A stretch of DNA of 64,000 nt, taken from DTBU01 sp964568845. Its GTDB lineage: Archaea; Thermoproteota; CALKCG01; B24. Each line of letters starts with the position of its first letter. Positions within the stretch are counted from its first letter, which is position 1. The notes below the pieces were generated by a model. It saw nothing but the letters and a program-made list of their open reading frames with translations, did no database searches and was not told the origin of the DNA. The translations under genes were made by a program, and so were the position numbers. The stretch covers positions 1-64,000 of the forward strand of contig CAZMSC010000005.1 of assembly GCA_964568845.1 (NCBI GenBank), written 5' to 3'. Below are positions 42,005 to 50,247 of this stretch, piece by piece.

Positions 42005-43825
42005 ATGGCCTGGCACATCATGCATCAGGCTGAGAGGGCCACGGATGAGAAACCGGTTGAAGTCCCAACATCTACCCTACTTAAATGGTTTCTTAAGATT
42101 TTAGCGCCGATGAAATTTACGGTTTTAGCTATCGTTGCAATTTCAATAGTCACCATAGGTTTAAACGTAGTAACACCATATCTCAGCAAACTAATAATAG
42201 ATAGGGGAATCGTAGCCATGGATGCTAACGCATTGGTCTTCTATACAATTTTAGCAATTTTGGCTATCGCTACAGGGACTCTTCTAACAGCGCTCAGAAG
42301 GTATTTGACAGCTTACCTAAACCAGAGGCTTTTATTCGATTTAAGAAGTAAAACGTTTCAGCATCTAATGGAGATCGATGTACACTATGTATCTCAAAGA
42401 CCATCTGGCAGGATAATATCCTTAGTGACTAACGATATAGCGGCGATGGGTGAAGTCGTCTCAATGGGCGCTATAGAATTCCTGGTAAGTGCATCTACAA
42501 TAATAGGTGCTATATACATGATGGCAACCATGCACCTGACACTTACGCTGGCTGTTGCGTCAACAATACCCATAATGTTCCTCCTTACAAGGTTCTTCGC
42601 AAAGAAGGCTCGTGAGGTATTTAGAGAAACTAGGGTTAAGGTAAGCCAGCTGACCAGCAGTGTTGAACAGAGCGTATCTGGTGTCAGGGTTGCTCAAGCA
42701 TTTACAGAGCGTAGAAATATCGACGCTCAATCGTTTGAACGTATAAGCCGTGAAACGATGGCTACGAGGGTGAAGGCAATATTGATATCTTCGCTCATAC
42801 GTCCATCTTTAGACTCCGTTAGAGCTCTATCTTTCGCAATACTTATAGGTTATGGCGGTTTACTGATAGTTTCACACGAGTTTACTATAGGTGGGCTTTT
42901 AGCCTTTTACGGTTACACCGAGTCCTTCTTCAGACCCATAATGATGGTCGTAATGTTCTATACAACTCTCCAGTCTGCTCTGGCTGCTGCTGAAAGAGTC
43001 TACATTTTCCTAAACTCAGAGCCAGCCGTTAAAGACGCTCCCTACGCTAAGGATTTAGAAATCAACAATGGTGAAATAGTTGTCGAAAACGTCAGCTTCG
43101 GTTACGGTTCAAACAATGTATTTGAAAACATAAGCTTTAAAGTTAAAGCTGGAGAGATCCTGGCTGTCGTTGGTCCTACAGGTGCAGGTAAGACAACGCT
43201 GGCAAACCTCATAATGAGACTCTACGATCCTCAGGAAGGACGTATATTGATCGATGGTCACGACCTTAGAGAATTCACCCTTAGATCTCTACGTAAGGCT
43301 ACGGCTCTAGTGCCTCAGGAACCGATACTTTTCAACGACACGATCTTTGAGAACATTAGGGCTGGATTTCCAGAAGCGTCTAGAGAACAAGTTGAAGGCA
43401 TTATTAAATCGCTGGGTCTTGAAAAACTCATAGAAAACCTTCCTCAAGGTTATGATACAGTGGTAACCCCTGGCGGTGAGAATCTTTCAGTAGGTCAGAG
43501 ACAGCTTATAAGCTTCGCAAGAGCTATGCTCAAGAATCCGAAAATTCTGATCCTAGATGAAGCTACTAGTAGTTTGGATTCAAGAACAGAATCTATGATC
43601 CAAGAAGCTATGGTTAAACTTCTAGAAGGGAGGACCTGTATAATCATCGCCCATAGACTCGCAACCGTTAAACTCGCAAACAGGATAATAGTCTTAGATA
43701 ACGGTAGAATAGTTGAAGAAGGTACTCATGAACAGCTTCTGAGGAAAGGAGGCCTTTACGCGAAACTCTATGAAACACAGTTCGGCGTCCCAGCTCAGCC
43801 TTTGATCGGCTCGAGTCAAGTATAA
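42005..43825 (+). CDS. ABC exporter half-transporter, subunit 2
   Basis: 606 residues: N-terminal extension, six transmembrane helices (about 35-330) and an ATPase domain with Walker A VGPTGAGKTTLANL, Q-loop LVPQEPILF, signature LSVGQRQLISFARAM, Walker B ILILDEATSSLDS with the catalytic Glu, and the switch His in IIIAHRLATV. The signature has V instead of the second Gly, the matching asymmetry expected of a heterodimer. ATG 42005 is preceded by GGGAGGTG; an upstream start inside the previous gene is less likely. Likely exports a drug, lipid or peptide. Confidence 0.93.
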   Translation: MAWHIMHQAERATDEKPVEVPTSTLLKWFLKILAPMKFTVLAIVAISIVTIGLNVVTPYLSKLIIDRGIVAMDANALVFYTILAILAIATGTLLTALRRYLTAYLNQRLLFDLRSKTFQHLMEIDVHYVSQRPSGRIISLVTNDIAAMGEVVSMGAIEFLVSASTIIGAIYMMATMHLTLTLAVASTIPIMFLLTRFFAKKAREVFRETRVKVSQLTSSVEQSVSGVRVAQAFTERRNIDAQSFERISRETMATRVKAILISSLIRPSLDSVRALSFAILIGYGGLLIVSHEFTIGGLLAFYGYTESFFRPIMMVVMFYTTLQSALAAAERVYIFLNSEPAVKDAPYAKDLEINNGEIVVENVSFGYGSNNVFENISFKVKAGEILAVVGPTGAGKTTLANLIMRLYDPQEGRILIDGHDLREFTLRSLRKATALVPQEPILFNDTIFENIRAGFPEASREQVEGIIKSLGLEKLIENLPQGYDTVVTPGGENLSVGQRQLISFARAMLKNPKILILDEATSSLDSRTESMIQEAMVKLLEGRTCIIIAHRLATVKLANRIIVLDNGRIVEEGTHEQLLRKGGLYAKLYETQFGVPAQPLIGSSQV

Positions 43826-43834
43826 ATCAATAAA

Positions 43835-43841
43835 TTTTTTT
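43835..43841 (+). terminator. T-tract terminator of the ABC exporter operon
   Basis: Seven Ts 10 nt after the last stop codon, in an AT-rich palindromic stretch; U-tracts are the termination signal read by aCPSF1 and archaeal polymerase. Confidence 0.45.
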
Positions 43842-43895
43842 ATATAAAAAAGTGTACAAAATTTATTTACCCGCATCCCATTATTCTTCCTAAGA

Positions 43896-44225
43896 ATGGA
43901 GGAGCCAGTAATAGTCCTCGATGCTATGATACCATACTATATTAAGGCTTACCTTAAAGTCCTAGGATACGTTAACGTTTACCATTTAAACGATATATAT
44001 CCTCCGAACGTGGAGGATGACAATATTCGACAATTTGTAGAATCGAATGAGGCGGTCCTCATAACAAGAGACAGAAAACACTTCAATAGTCTTAAAAGAG
44101 GCAAGGTTCTAATCCTCGAAAAAGAAGACCCCTACTGGATGTTTAAAGAGGTTCTAGAAGGTTTAATGCTCATGGGTCTATCACCGCGATTTGATAGGAT
44201 TAAAGTAAACGGTGGAGCAGAATAG
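43896..44225 (+). CDS. DUF5615 PIN-like protein
   Basis: 109 residues. Acidic PIN-like residues are visible: Asp in VIVLDAMIPYY near residue 9, then the DIYPPNVEDDNIRQF block and Asp in AVLITRDRKHFNSL near 58, the typical DUF5615/Mut7-C-like arrangement. Probably an RNase; in other genomes such proteins are often toxins beside a DUF433 antitoxin, but none is found next to it here. ATG start. Confidence 0.8.
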   Translation: MEEPVIVLDAMIPYYIKAYLKVLGYVNVYHLNDIYPPNVEDDNIRQFVESNEAVLITRDRKHFNSLKRGKVLILEKEDPYWMFKEVLEGLMLMGLSPRFDRIKVNGGAE

Positions 44226-44313
44226 CTACTATTTTAAGCTTTTACATTAGACTTTCATAGTTTCTATTGAAGATTGTAGCTTTCCATAGAGAAAGTGTTG
44301 GGCAAATCTGACG

Positions 44314-44811
44314 GTGGGAAGAATGTGCAGTAAAGGATGTTACAGTTTAATACTGAGGGTTTGGAAGCCTTTAACAGTTAAAATTGGAGCTTTAGGTTAC
44401 GTGAGATTTGATGAAGGTTTCTACGTTTACGTCGGTTCTGCCCTTGGATCTAAAGCTCAAAGCCTTGAAAATCGCCTTAAGAGGCATTTATCCGGTCATA
44501 AAAAGATTAAGTGGCATATAGACTTTCTACTTTCAAACGAAGGCGTCTCTATAGAGAGAGTGATAGTATGTAAGACTATAGATAGGGTTGAATGTCTAGT
44601 GGCTAAGGAAATCGCAAAAATCGGGCTTCATAATCCTCAGCTTAAAGGTTTCGGGTCTTCAGATTGTAAGTTCGGTTGCTTCAGCCATATAATATATTTA
44701 GGCGCTTCTATGGCTGTTGAAGAGGCTGTTACGAAGGTTTTAAATGCTTATAATAGGTCTTCTCTTAAAGCTGAGATTTTATCGTCGGAAGATTTAAGAG
44801 GAGATTGCTGA
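44314..44811 (+). CDS. GIY-YIG nuclease-like protein (DUF123)
   Basis: 165 residues. The family core is GYVRFDEGFYVYVGSALGSK (the Y-V-G half of a GIY-YIG motif), RLKRHLSGHKKIKWHIDFLL with conserved Arg and His, and VECLVAKEIAK with the Glu, then GFGSSDCKFGCFSHIIYL. Archaeal DUF123 proteins occur alone or fused to endonuclease III; the substrate is not known. Start GTG 44314 or ATG 44323. Its end overlaps the region before aIF5A. Confidence 0.85.
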   Translation: MGRMCSKGCYSLILRVWKPLTVKIGALGYVRFDEGFYVYVGSALGSKAQSLENRLKRHLSGHKKIKWHIDFLLSNEGVSIERVIVCKTIDRVECLVAKEIAKIGLHNPQLKGFGSSDCKFGCFSHIIYLGASMAVEEAVTKVLNAYNRSSLKAEILSSEDLRGDC

Positions 44812-44834
44812 TATTTTTATGTTGGTGCTTGCTG

Positions 44835-45227
44835 ATGAGTCGACCAGCTGAAATAGGCTCTCTTAAAGAAGGTATGTATGTGATCATAGATGGTGAGCCG
44901 TCGAGAGTGGTCACTATGGAAAAGTCGAAGCCTGGTAAACATGGAAGTGCTAAAGTTAGACTAGTAGCCATAGGAGTTTTCGACGGTGTTAAAAGGAGCA
45001 TAGTGTCACCTGTAGACGCTAAAGTAGATGTACCTATGATAGATAAGCGTAATGGTCAGGTAATATCCGTCAGTGGGAACATAGCTCAAATCATGGACTT
45101 AGAGAACTTTGAAGTCTTAGAAGTGACGGGTATTGAAACCGAGCTTCTAGATAAGCTAAAGCCATCGGTTGAAGTGGAGTATTGGATGATTATGGGTAGA
45201 CCTAAGCTCATAAGAGTTAAAAGCTGA
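44835..45227 (+). CDS. eif5a: translation initiation factor 5A
   Basis: Helps the ribosome through stalling sequences and termination. 130 residues, SH3-like and OB domains. The modified lysine is Lys35 in SKPGKHGSAKVR; RVVTMEKS and GVFDGVKRSIVSPVDAKV are typical. ATG at 44835 fits the family; a longer frame from 44805 adds an unlikely hydrophobic piece. Archaea modify the lysine to hypusine or deoxyhypusine; no deoxyhypusine synthase is in the window. Confidence 0.95.
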   Translation: MSRPAEIGSLKEGMYVIIDGEPSRVVTMEKSKPGKHGSAKVRLVAIGVFDGVKRSIVSPVDAKVDVPMIDKRNGQVISVSGNIAQIMDLENFEVLEVTGIETELLDKLKPSVEVEYWMIMGRPKLIRVKS

Positions 45228-45270
45228 TAATAGGCTCAACTTTGTAAAAGCCTTCCCCTATCAGCATCAT

Positions 45271-45612
45271 CTACGCATATTCTCTCCATACATATCCGCA
45301 GTTTTTACACCTGAAGAATTGAGTCGGCGCTTCATCTGCACTCCTGGTCTGCATGATCCACCAGTATGCTTTTCCATATCCACATTTAGGGCATTCAACA
45401 TCCGTAGTAGGCAATGTGGATAAATCCGCATCCTCCTTTGGTATGACTACTAACGTCTCTTTCCCCATCTTTGTTTGATTCTCATACTTAGCCTGTAGAG
45501 TTTTAACCCTCCTAAGTTCTTCATATCCACATTTAAGACATGCTAGCTTCACACCTTCATCTGCGCGCTTAATTATCATTCTAGCTCCACACTTAGGGCA
45601 AAACTCCATCAA
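45271..45612 (-). CDS. tfs: transcription factor S (TFIIS-like, RNA polymerase cleavage factor)
   Basis: 113 residues. N-terminal zinc ribbon (FCPKCGARM, ACLKCGYEE), linker, and C-terminal zinc ribbon (VECPKCGYGKAYWWIMQTRS then RCKNCGYVW). The hairpin tip RSADEAPT carries the Asp-Glu pair that stimulates RNA cleavage by backtracked polymerase. Normal length. It is the last gene of the minus-strand information-processing superoperon, 24 nt after the DUF99 gene. It also faces aIF5A tail to tail. Confidence 0.95.
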   Translation of the reverse strand: MMEFCPKCGARMIIKRADEGVKLACLKCGYEELRRVKTLQAKYENQTKMGKETLVVIPKEDADLSTLPTTDVECPKCGYGKAYWWIMQTRSADEAPTQFFRCKNCGYVWREYA

Positions 45613-45636
45613 TTCTCTTCTCTGAAGAGAAAGAGA

Positions 45637-46065
45637 CTAGCCTCTTTTAAATTTTTCCTCTAAGGCAGATTTGAGTTTGGAGGCAACTTTTAAAACCTCA
45701 GGTTCACCGTCTATCGAAGTTACACGAATTATTCTAAGGGCATTCTCTCTATCTACACCATAGGATTTTACGTTGCCTAACTCATCCAAGCATAATACGG
45801 GTATACTGGTCTCCCTCCAAAGTTCTTCACAGTTAAATCCATCCTTAGACTTTAAGATTAAAACCCTCAACTGTTTGAAGTGCTTATTCTCTCTAATAAG
45901 CTTTGGAAGTCCATACTTTTCAACCTCTTCGGTTTTGAAGTATAATATACCGTCCATGATGGAAGAACCTCTATATACTACACCTAGAACATCTACTCTA
46001 TGGTTTAAAGATACCTTGGTTAAACCTAAAACTCTAATCTCCTTTTTAACAGTCTTTATCGGCAT
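45637..46065 (-). CDS. DUF99 family protein, shortened
   Basis: 142 residues, while DUF99 proteins are usually near 190. The typical start (EIRVLGLTKVSLNHRVDVLG then VVYRGSSIMDGILYF) and the middle VLILKSKDGFNCEELWRETSIPVLCL are present. The central loop with part of the endonuclease V-like site appears shortened, so catalytic function is doubtful. Function of DUF99 is unknown; it is related to endonuclease V. The start overlaps the upstream RNase III-like gene by 20 nt. Confidence 0.65.
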   Translation of the reverse strand: MPIKTVKKEIRVLGLTKVSLNHRVDVLGVVYRGSSIMDGILYFKTEEVEKYGLPKLIRENKHFKQLRVLILKSKDGFNCEELWRETSIPVLCLDELGNVKSYGVDRENALRIIRVTSIDGEPEVLKVASKLKSALEEKFKRG

Positions 46066-46420
46066 TTTCCGTTAAATCCCCCATGATCTTCTCTATGAGA
46101 TTTTTAAATGCATTAACGGGGTTGTCAATATCATTCATAATTATTTCTACAAACTCATCTGTTGTCATGATTTCTTCAAGCCATGCGTAGGCTATTATGG
46201 CTTCAGCGCAGTCGCCTGCGGCTTTTCTATCCGTTCTCCTAGGTATGAAGCTTCTTAGTCTAGATCTTCTAACGGCTTCGGCGAGCACTTTATTATCCAT
46301 TCTCAAACCGGCAGGCTTACCTAGGCTCCTTGTAACGGCTAGACTGAAGAGAAAATTGACTAGGGAATCTCCGAAGCTCGCCAACCCCTTATCTCGAAGA
46401 ATGTTTTCGACTTTCTTCAA
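46046..46420 (-). CDS. ribonuclease III-like domain protein (archaeal, mini-III type)
   Basis: 124 residues, all helical. FGDSLVNFLFSLAVTRSLGK resembles the L/F-G-D helix of RNase III, and the second acidic helix is KAAGDCAEAIIAYAWLEEI (D-x-x-E). The pattern matches an archaeal family annotated as RNase III-like. It lies in an operon with Rpo11, Csl4 and METTL5-like genes, which fits an RNA-processing role. The catalytic set Asp-Asp-Glu looks plausible but activity is unproved. Confidence 0.65.
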   Translation of the reverse strand: MKKVENILRDKGLASFGDSLVNFLFSLAVTRSLGKPAGLRMDNKVLAEAVRRSRLRSFIPRRTDRKAAGDCAEAIIAYAWLEEIMTTDEFVEIIMNDIDNPVNAFKNLIEKIMGDLTENADKDC

Positions 46421-46436
46421 ATATTAGCCTCTCACG

Positions 46437-46736
46437 CTACTTCTCAACATCTCCGTAGGCTTCGAGGAAACGGCTTTCAAGTTCTTTAAGTTTAGCGTTT
46501 AGGTTTTTCACGCCATCTTTTAAAACGGTGCCTACTTCATTACCCGAAGTAACTCTCAGCATGAACGTAGCTTTAGGCATCAATGGATGGGAGACGTTAT
46601 ATCCTACAAATTCAACTCTAGGGTCTTCTAGGAAGATGCTTTGAAGGGCTCCTAAAAAAGTATGTCCCTCATCTTCTATTTCAAGCTCAACTTCTCTATC
46701 TTTAAGCTTTAAAACTCGAATTTTCAAGTAAACCAC
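46437..46736 (-). CDS. rpo11: DNA-directed RNA polymerase subunit Rpo11 (L)
   Basis: 99 residues; forms with Rpo3 the assembly platform of archaeal RNA polymerase (alpha-like fold). Typical blocks: EIEDEGHTFLGALQSIFLED, GYNVSHPLMPKATFMLRV and the C-terminal helix VGTVLKDGVKNLNAKLKELE. The start overlaps the end of csl4 by 13 nt, so translation is coupled. Start is GTG at 46736, inside the gene above. Confidence 0.93.
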   Translation of the reverse strand: MVYLKIRVLKLKDREVELEIEDEGHTFLGALQSIFLEDPRVEFVGYNVSHPLMPKATFMLRVTSGNEVGTVLKDGVKNLNAKLKELESRFLEAYGDVEK

Positions 46737-47317
46737 CTCAATCTGATAATGCCATAGTCATTAGCAGTCTTACGGTTTTCAATATTGCCGCAAATCAGAC
46801 ATTTAAGTTCTTTACCGCTTCTTACCAATACTCCTCTACACTTCGTACATAGGGCGTAAACTACCCCAAACTCTGGACCATGTATTTTTAAATGGTAGAC
46901 GTCATTATTGTAGCCTAACACTTCGCACTTCACCACATCTCCTGGTTTAAGTAAGCTTCTGATACTCCTCGTATTATCTATGTTAGACGTCCTAATATGT
47001 ATTAAACCTGAGAAATAATCGTTGAGTAATCTATTGTTAACAGATATTATCATGGCTGACGCGTTCTTTTCAGACACCGATACGACAACAGCATATACTA
47101 TATCTCTGGGTTTTGGAAGTAAAATCCGTTTTGTCGTTTTTACACTAACCGTGTGCCTTTCAATGTCTTCTTCTAAAAAGCCAAATAAAGACGAAACTAT
47201 TTCGTTATTATACTCGTAAGTGCCGTTATGAGGAATATACTCTTCTACAACACCTATTTTATCGCCCGGGACGACGACTTTCCCCCTCGATTTTCCTATC
47301 AAATGAACCCACCTCAA
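46724..47317 (-). CDS. csl4: exosome complex subunit Csl4
   Basis: 197 residues. N-terminal domain (VVPGDKIGVVEEYIPHNGTY), S1 RNA-binding domain (about 65-150; FSGLIHIRTSNID, LKPGDVVKCEVLGY) and C-terminal zinc ribbon (ALCTKCRGVLV, LKCLICGN). It caps the archaeal RNA exosome and recruits DnaG or substrates. The long start at ATG 47317 overlaps the METTL5-like gene by 59 nt; a TTG at 47302 is also possible. Its stop overlaps rpo11. Confidence 0.92.
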   Translation of the reverse strand: MRWVHLIGKSRGKVVVPGDKIGVVEEYIPHNGTYEYNNEIVSSLFGFLEEDIERHTVSVKTTKRILLPKPRDIVYAVVVSVSEKNASAMIISVNNRLLNDYFSGLIHIRTSNIDNTRSIRSLLKPGDVVKCEVLGYNNDVYHLKIHGPEFGVVYALCTKCRGVLVRSGKELKCLICGNIENRKTANDYGIIRLRWFT

Positions 47318-47927
47318 TCCGATACACGTTTACCTGGAACACGTAAGACCTTTTCCTATGGAATTCAAACATCTTAGGTATGCTTATTGAAGATTTGAAT
47401 ACGGTTGAAATCGAACCACCATATTTTTCTACAATCCTCCTAATAAACTCATCAGTTTCACTTTTATGAATGGTGTATATGATATGGCCGATCTCTAAAG
47501 CCTTTCTTAGAAAAATGCTATCTGCTCCTCTAAACCCCGTTCCAAACGGAGGATTTTGAATAACGGTATCACAACGTCCTTCAAGTTTAGCCACGTCGCA
47601 CAAAACCCAGTCGACTTTATCTGAAACTCCGGCTTCAACGGCATTCGATTTGGCTACTTTTAGAGCAATCCTATCTATGTCAAAACCTACCGCATAATTG
47701 GCGCCTAGAATGGAAGACCCTATAGCCAGTCTACCAGTTCCACATCCTAAGTCAAATACAATTTTACCTAGAATATCACCGTAGACATATGTAGCTACTG
47801 ATAGAATCCTAGCTGCTAAGTCTGCTGGTATCGTATACTGCTCTAGAAATCTGCTAGGCGATGGATGCGCTTTAAGCCGCTCCAACAGCATTTCAAGCTC
47901 TCTACGCTTAAGAATATTCTCCAACAT
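47259..47927 (-). CDS. METTL5-like RNA N6-adenine methyltransferase
   Basis: 222 residues. SAM-binding motif VFDLGCGTGRLAIG, acidic loop VGFDIDRIA and the N-P-P-F catalytic motif VIQNPPFGTG, all as in METTL5/archaeal rRNA m6A methyltransferases; the start HPSPSRFLEQYTIPADLAA is also typical of that group. It probably methylates an adenine in small-subunit rRNA or another RNA. It overlaps dph2 upstream (20 nt) and csl4 downstream (59 nt). Confidence 0.88.
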   Translation of the reverse strand: MLENILKRRELEMLLERLKAHPSPSRFLEQYTIPADLAARILSVATYVYGDILGKIVFDLGCGTGRLAIGSSILGANYAVGFDIDRIALKVAKSNAVEAGVSDKVDWVLCDVAKLEGRCDTVIQNPPFGTGFRGADSIFLRKALEIGHIIYTIHKSETDEFIRRIVEKYGGSISTVFKSSISIPKMFEFHRKRSYVFQVNVYRIEVGSFDRKIEGESRRPGR

Positions 47928-48912
47928 ATTCCTCCCAGCTGATTAAACCCAAAGTCACTAAAAGCTCGGCCGGATTTAAAATAGGTCTACTTATCCTCTC
48001 CGAATCTTCTATTGAAAGTCTTGGACAAGCCGTATTAACGAATGCGTCTATCCATGTGTAAGCTTCTAAGAAGTCTGGGCTTAAGTAGGTGAATCCTATA
48101 ATGTAAGCCTCTCTACCAGTGGCTTCAATGAGTTTTTTAATTCCTTCAGCAAGCTCAAGTCTGAACTGTCCAGGTTCAAGTCCAACCAGCACTCCAAAAA
48201 CTTTCCCCGTTCTAGCTTTAACTATCGATGCGTAGATCTTCCTCAGGTATTTACGCTTCAGCTCTGACATATCACTAAGTGAGCACGTTATCGGATTTAA
48301 CGCTAAAACCTTTTTATTAGTCAGTAGTGCTAAACCTAATGGGTGGAAGCCTCCATCCCCTATGAAGAGGAAGAAATCCACATATTCTTCGACGTTTAAA
48401 GGAGCTGTATAATTGCATCCTAATACTTGACCCGGATATTTAACACCTACACCGCTTCCTATTAAGACTTTTAAACCCCAATTTTCAAGAATGCTCCGTA
48501 CTTTTTCTAAACACCCTACAAACTGAAGGTTTGAAAATAACGCCACTTTTGTACCGGCACTCTTAATCTGTCCCTCCAACCTGCTAACGCATTCTCCAAC
48601 GGAGGAATCATACATGGCATCAAAGTATAGGACTGGTATATTCCTGTGTGAAACCATTTGGCTATGTCCAATGTGAATTATCGCATCTACTTTAAGCTTC
48701 TCAGCTTCGGTTAAAGCTATGTTGCAAGCACCGAAGCATGGATTTCCAGAAAGCGAAACAGCTACACCGCTCTCTCTAAGTCTATCGATCAGTTTCTTTA
48801 AATGAGGTCTTAAACCTTCAGGAGTTTGAATTAAAACCCGTTTAAAGCCTCTAGATACAACTTCTCTCTGGATCATCTCTTCTTCAAGCCTTAAATTAAA
48901 GAAGATAGACAC
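47908..48912 (-). CDS. dph2: diphthamide synthesis protein Dph2
   Basis: 334 residues. Non-canonical radical SAM enzyme that puts the 3-amino-3-carboxypropyl group on a His of aEF2. The three cluster cysteines lie in SLSGNPCFGACNIAL, LQFVGCLEKVRSIL and FVNTACPRLSIED, one in each of three repeat domains. IQTPEGLRPHLKKL at the start and GDGGFHPLGLAL are also typical. Normal length. It lies after L10e in the superoperon, with 23 nt between. Confidence 0.95.
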   Translation of the reverse strand: MSIFFNLRLEEEMIQREVVSRGFKRVLIQTPEGLRPHLKKLIDRLRESGVAVSLSGNPCFGACNIALTEAEKLKVDAIIHIGHSQMVSHRNIPVLYFDAMYDSSVGECVSRLEGQIKSAGTKVALFSNLQFVGCLEKVRSILENWGLKVLIGSGVGVKYPGQVLGCNYTAPLNVEEYVDFFLFIGDGGFHPLGLALLTNKKVLALNPITCSLSDMSELKRKYLRKIYASIVKARTGKVFGVLVGLEPGQFRLELAEGIKKLIEATGREAYIIGFTYLSPDFLEAYTWIDAFVNTACPRLSIEDSERISRPILNPAELLVTLGLISWEEYVGEYS

Positions 48913-48934
48913 CTCTAACTGTCCACTATGACGC

Positions 48935-49435
48935 CTATAGCGTTATTAAATCGATCCGCGTGGGGATAGGCATTTTACTAGCTCCCCTTGTTAGAGCCTC
49001 TTTAGCGAAGCTCAAACCGTTTTCAGTGGTACGTAGAATCATTATATTCTGTCCCTTTTTAACTCTTGCAGCTAATCCAGCCGGTCTTCCAAATGCCCTA
49101 CGCATTCCCTCTGAAAGCCTATCCGCCCCAGCCCCAGTCATGACTTTATGTTCTCTAAGCACGTGATGTGGATAAACAGATATTTTTAGAAAATAACCTT
49201 TGCCTCCGAGTTTTTCCTCCAGAAACTTATTAACAGCCATTCTGGCTGCTTCTAGAGCATTATGCCTTACCTGCGCATCTTCAAGTGCTATAAGTCTAGC
49301 CTCATACTTGAAATCTACATTGGGGTCTCCCATTGTAAGATGAACTATCTTACTCTGAGGGGCTCCTCCGATGTACTCACGTCTAGTATATGCTGCTCCA
49401 GAAATCTTCCTAAAGTTTTTCGCCTTCAAAGCCAC
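48935..49435 (-). CDS. rpl10e: 50S ribosomal protein L10e (uL16)
   Basis: 166 residues, full length. Recognised by YTRREYIGGAPQSKIVHL, QVRHNALEAARMAVNKFLEE, ISVYPHHVLREHKVMTGAGADR and GMRRAFGRPAGLAARV. Binds near the peptidyl transferase centre and the tRNA acceptor arm. GTG start at 49435, overlapping the rsmA stop by 10 nt. Part of the minus-strand superoperon. Confidence 0.97.
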   Translation of the reverse strand: MALKAKNFRKISGAAYTRREYIGGAPQSKIVHLTMGDPNVDFKYEARLIALEDAQVRHNALEAARMAVNKFLEEKLGGKGYFLKISVYPHHVLREHKVMTGAGADRLSEGMRRAFGRPAGLAARVKKGQNIMILRTTENGLSFAKEALTRGASKMPIPTRIDLITL

Positions 49436-50247
49436 TCACACTCATTTCTATCTAGTTGGCTTCTTAAAAAACGTTCCGCAATTTCTAAGAAAACCTCTGG
49501 AGGGGTCTGATATACTCGGGTTTTAGAATCATAGTGTAACTCCATGTTTGGAACTATCCTTTTAATGTAACTCGTTAGTTTTTTATTCCTTAGGGTAAAG
49601 GCTTCAGTTACAACTTTTTTAACGGTTTCGAACATTATTGGATCTAAAGTACGATCTTTACGTTTAAGTCTAACCACAACGCTTTTAACTTTACTTTTGG
49701 GGTAGAAGGCTTCTCCAGAAATCCTCTCCATTACCTCAACGTCGTAGTTTAAAGCCGTCAGAACGGTTAATCTACCATATTCTGAATCACCCGGCTCAGC
49801 ATACAATTTTCGGGCAAACTCTTCCTGAAGAGTTAAAACAATAATATCTGGCCTTTCTTTGATGAGTTTTAGAATCATTGGAGTTGACATCGCATACGGA
49901 GGGTTTGAAACGACTTTATTAAACCCCTCGATTTTAATTTTAAGAAAATCACCCTCAATGATTTTTACATTAGACCAATCGGGGAATCTACTTTTTAAGT
50001 AGTTTACAAGTTTACGATCCAATTCAACAGCGTATACAATCTTGGCTTTTTCAGATAGAAGTTTCGTAAGAAGACCTATTCCAGCTCCAACTTCTAAAAC
50101 AACATCTTCATTTGAAATATAAGCGTAATCTACGAGTCTACGTAGAAGCTCACCATCAACCATGAAGTGTTGTCCAAGCCTCTTACTAGGAGAAGCTATT
50201 CCAACCCTGATAAGTGTTTGAACAACCTCTTTAAAATCCATGTTCAA
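49426..50247 (-). CDS. rsmA: 16S rRNA dimethyladenosine transferase (KsgA/RsmA/Dim1)
   Basis: 273 residues. SAM-binding block LGQHFMVDGELL and VVLEVGAGIGLLTKLLSE, then VELDRKLVNYL, IEGDFLKI and the N-P-P-Y-type catalytic motif VVSNPPYAMSTP. Adds two methyls to each of two adjacent adenines near the 3' end of 16S rRNA. The start is TTG at 50247 (overlapping the DUF655 stop) or ATG at 50241. Upstream neighbours DUF655, rpo4 and L21e are the classical archaeal order. Confidence 0.95.
   Translation of the reverse strand: MNMDFKEVVQTLIRVGIASPSKRLGQHFMVDGELLRRLVDYAYISNEDVVLEVGAGIGLLTKLLSEKAKIVYAVELDRKLVNYLKSRFPDWSNVKIIEGDFLKIKIEGFNKVVSNPPYAMSTPMILKLIKERPDIIVLTLQEEFARKLYAEPGDSEYGRLTVLTALNYDVEVMERISGEAFYPKSKVKSVVVRLKRKDRTLDPIMFETVKKVVTEAFTLRNKKLTSYIKRIVPNMELHYDSKTRVYQTPPEVFLEIAERFLRSQLDRNECEWL

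Noticed and set aside
45228..45270. Box C/D-like RNA on the minus strand between TFS and aIF5A
   Set aside because: The candidate box C ends in C instead of A and CTGA follows at once, leaving no guide.
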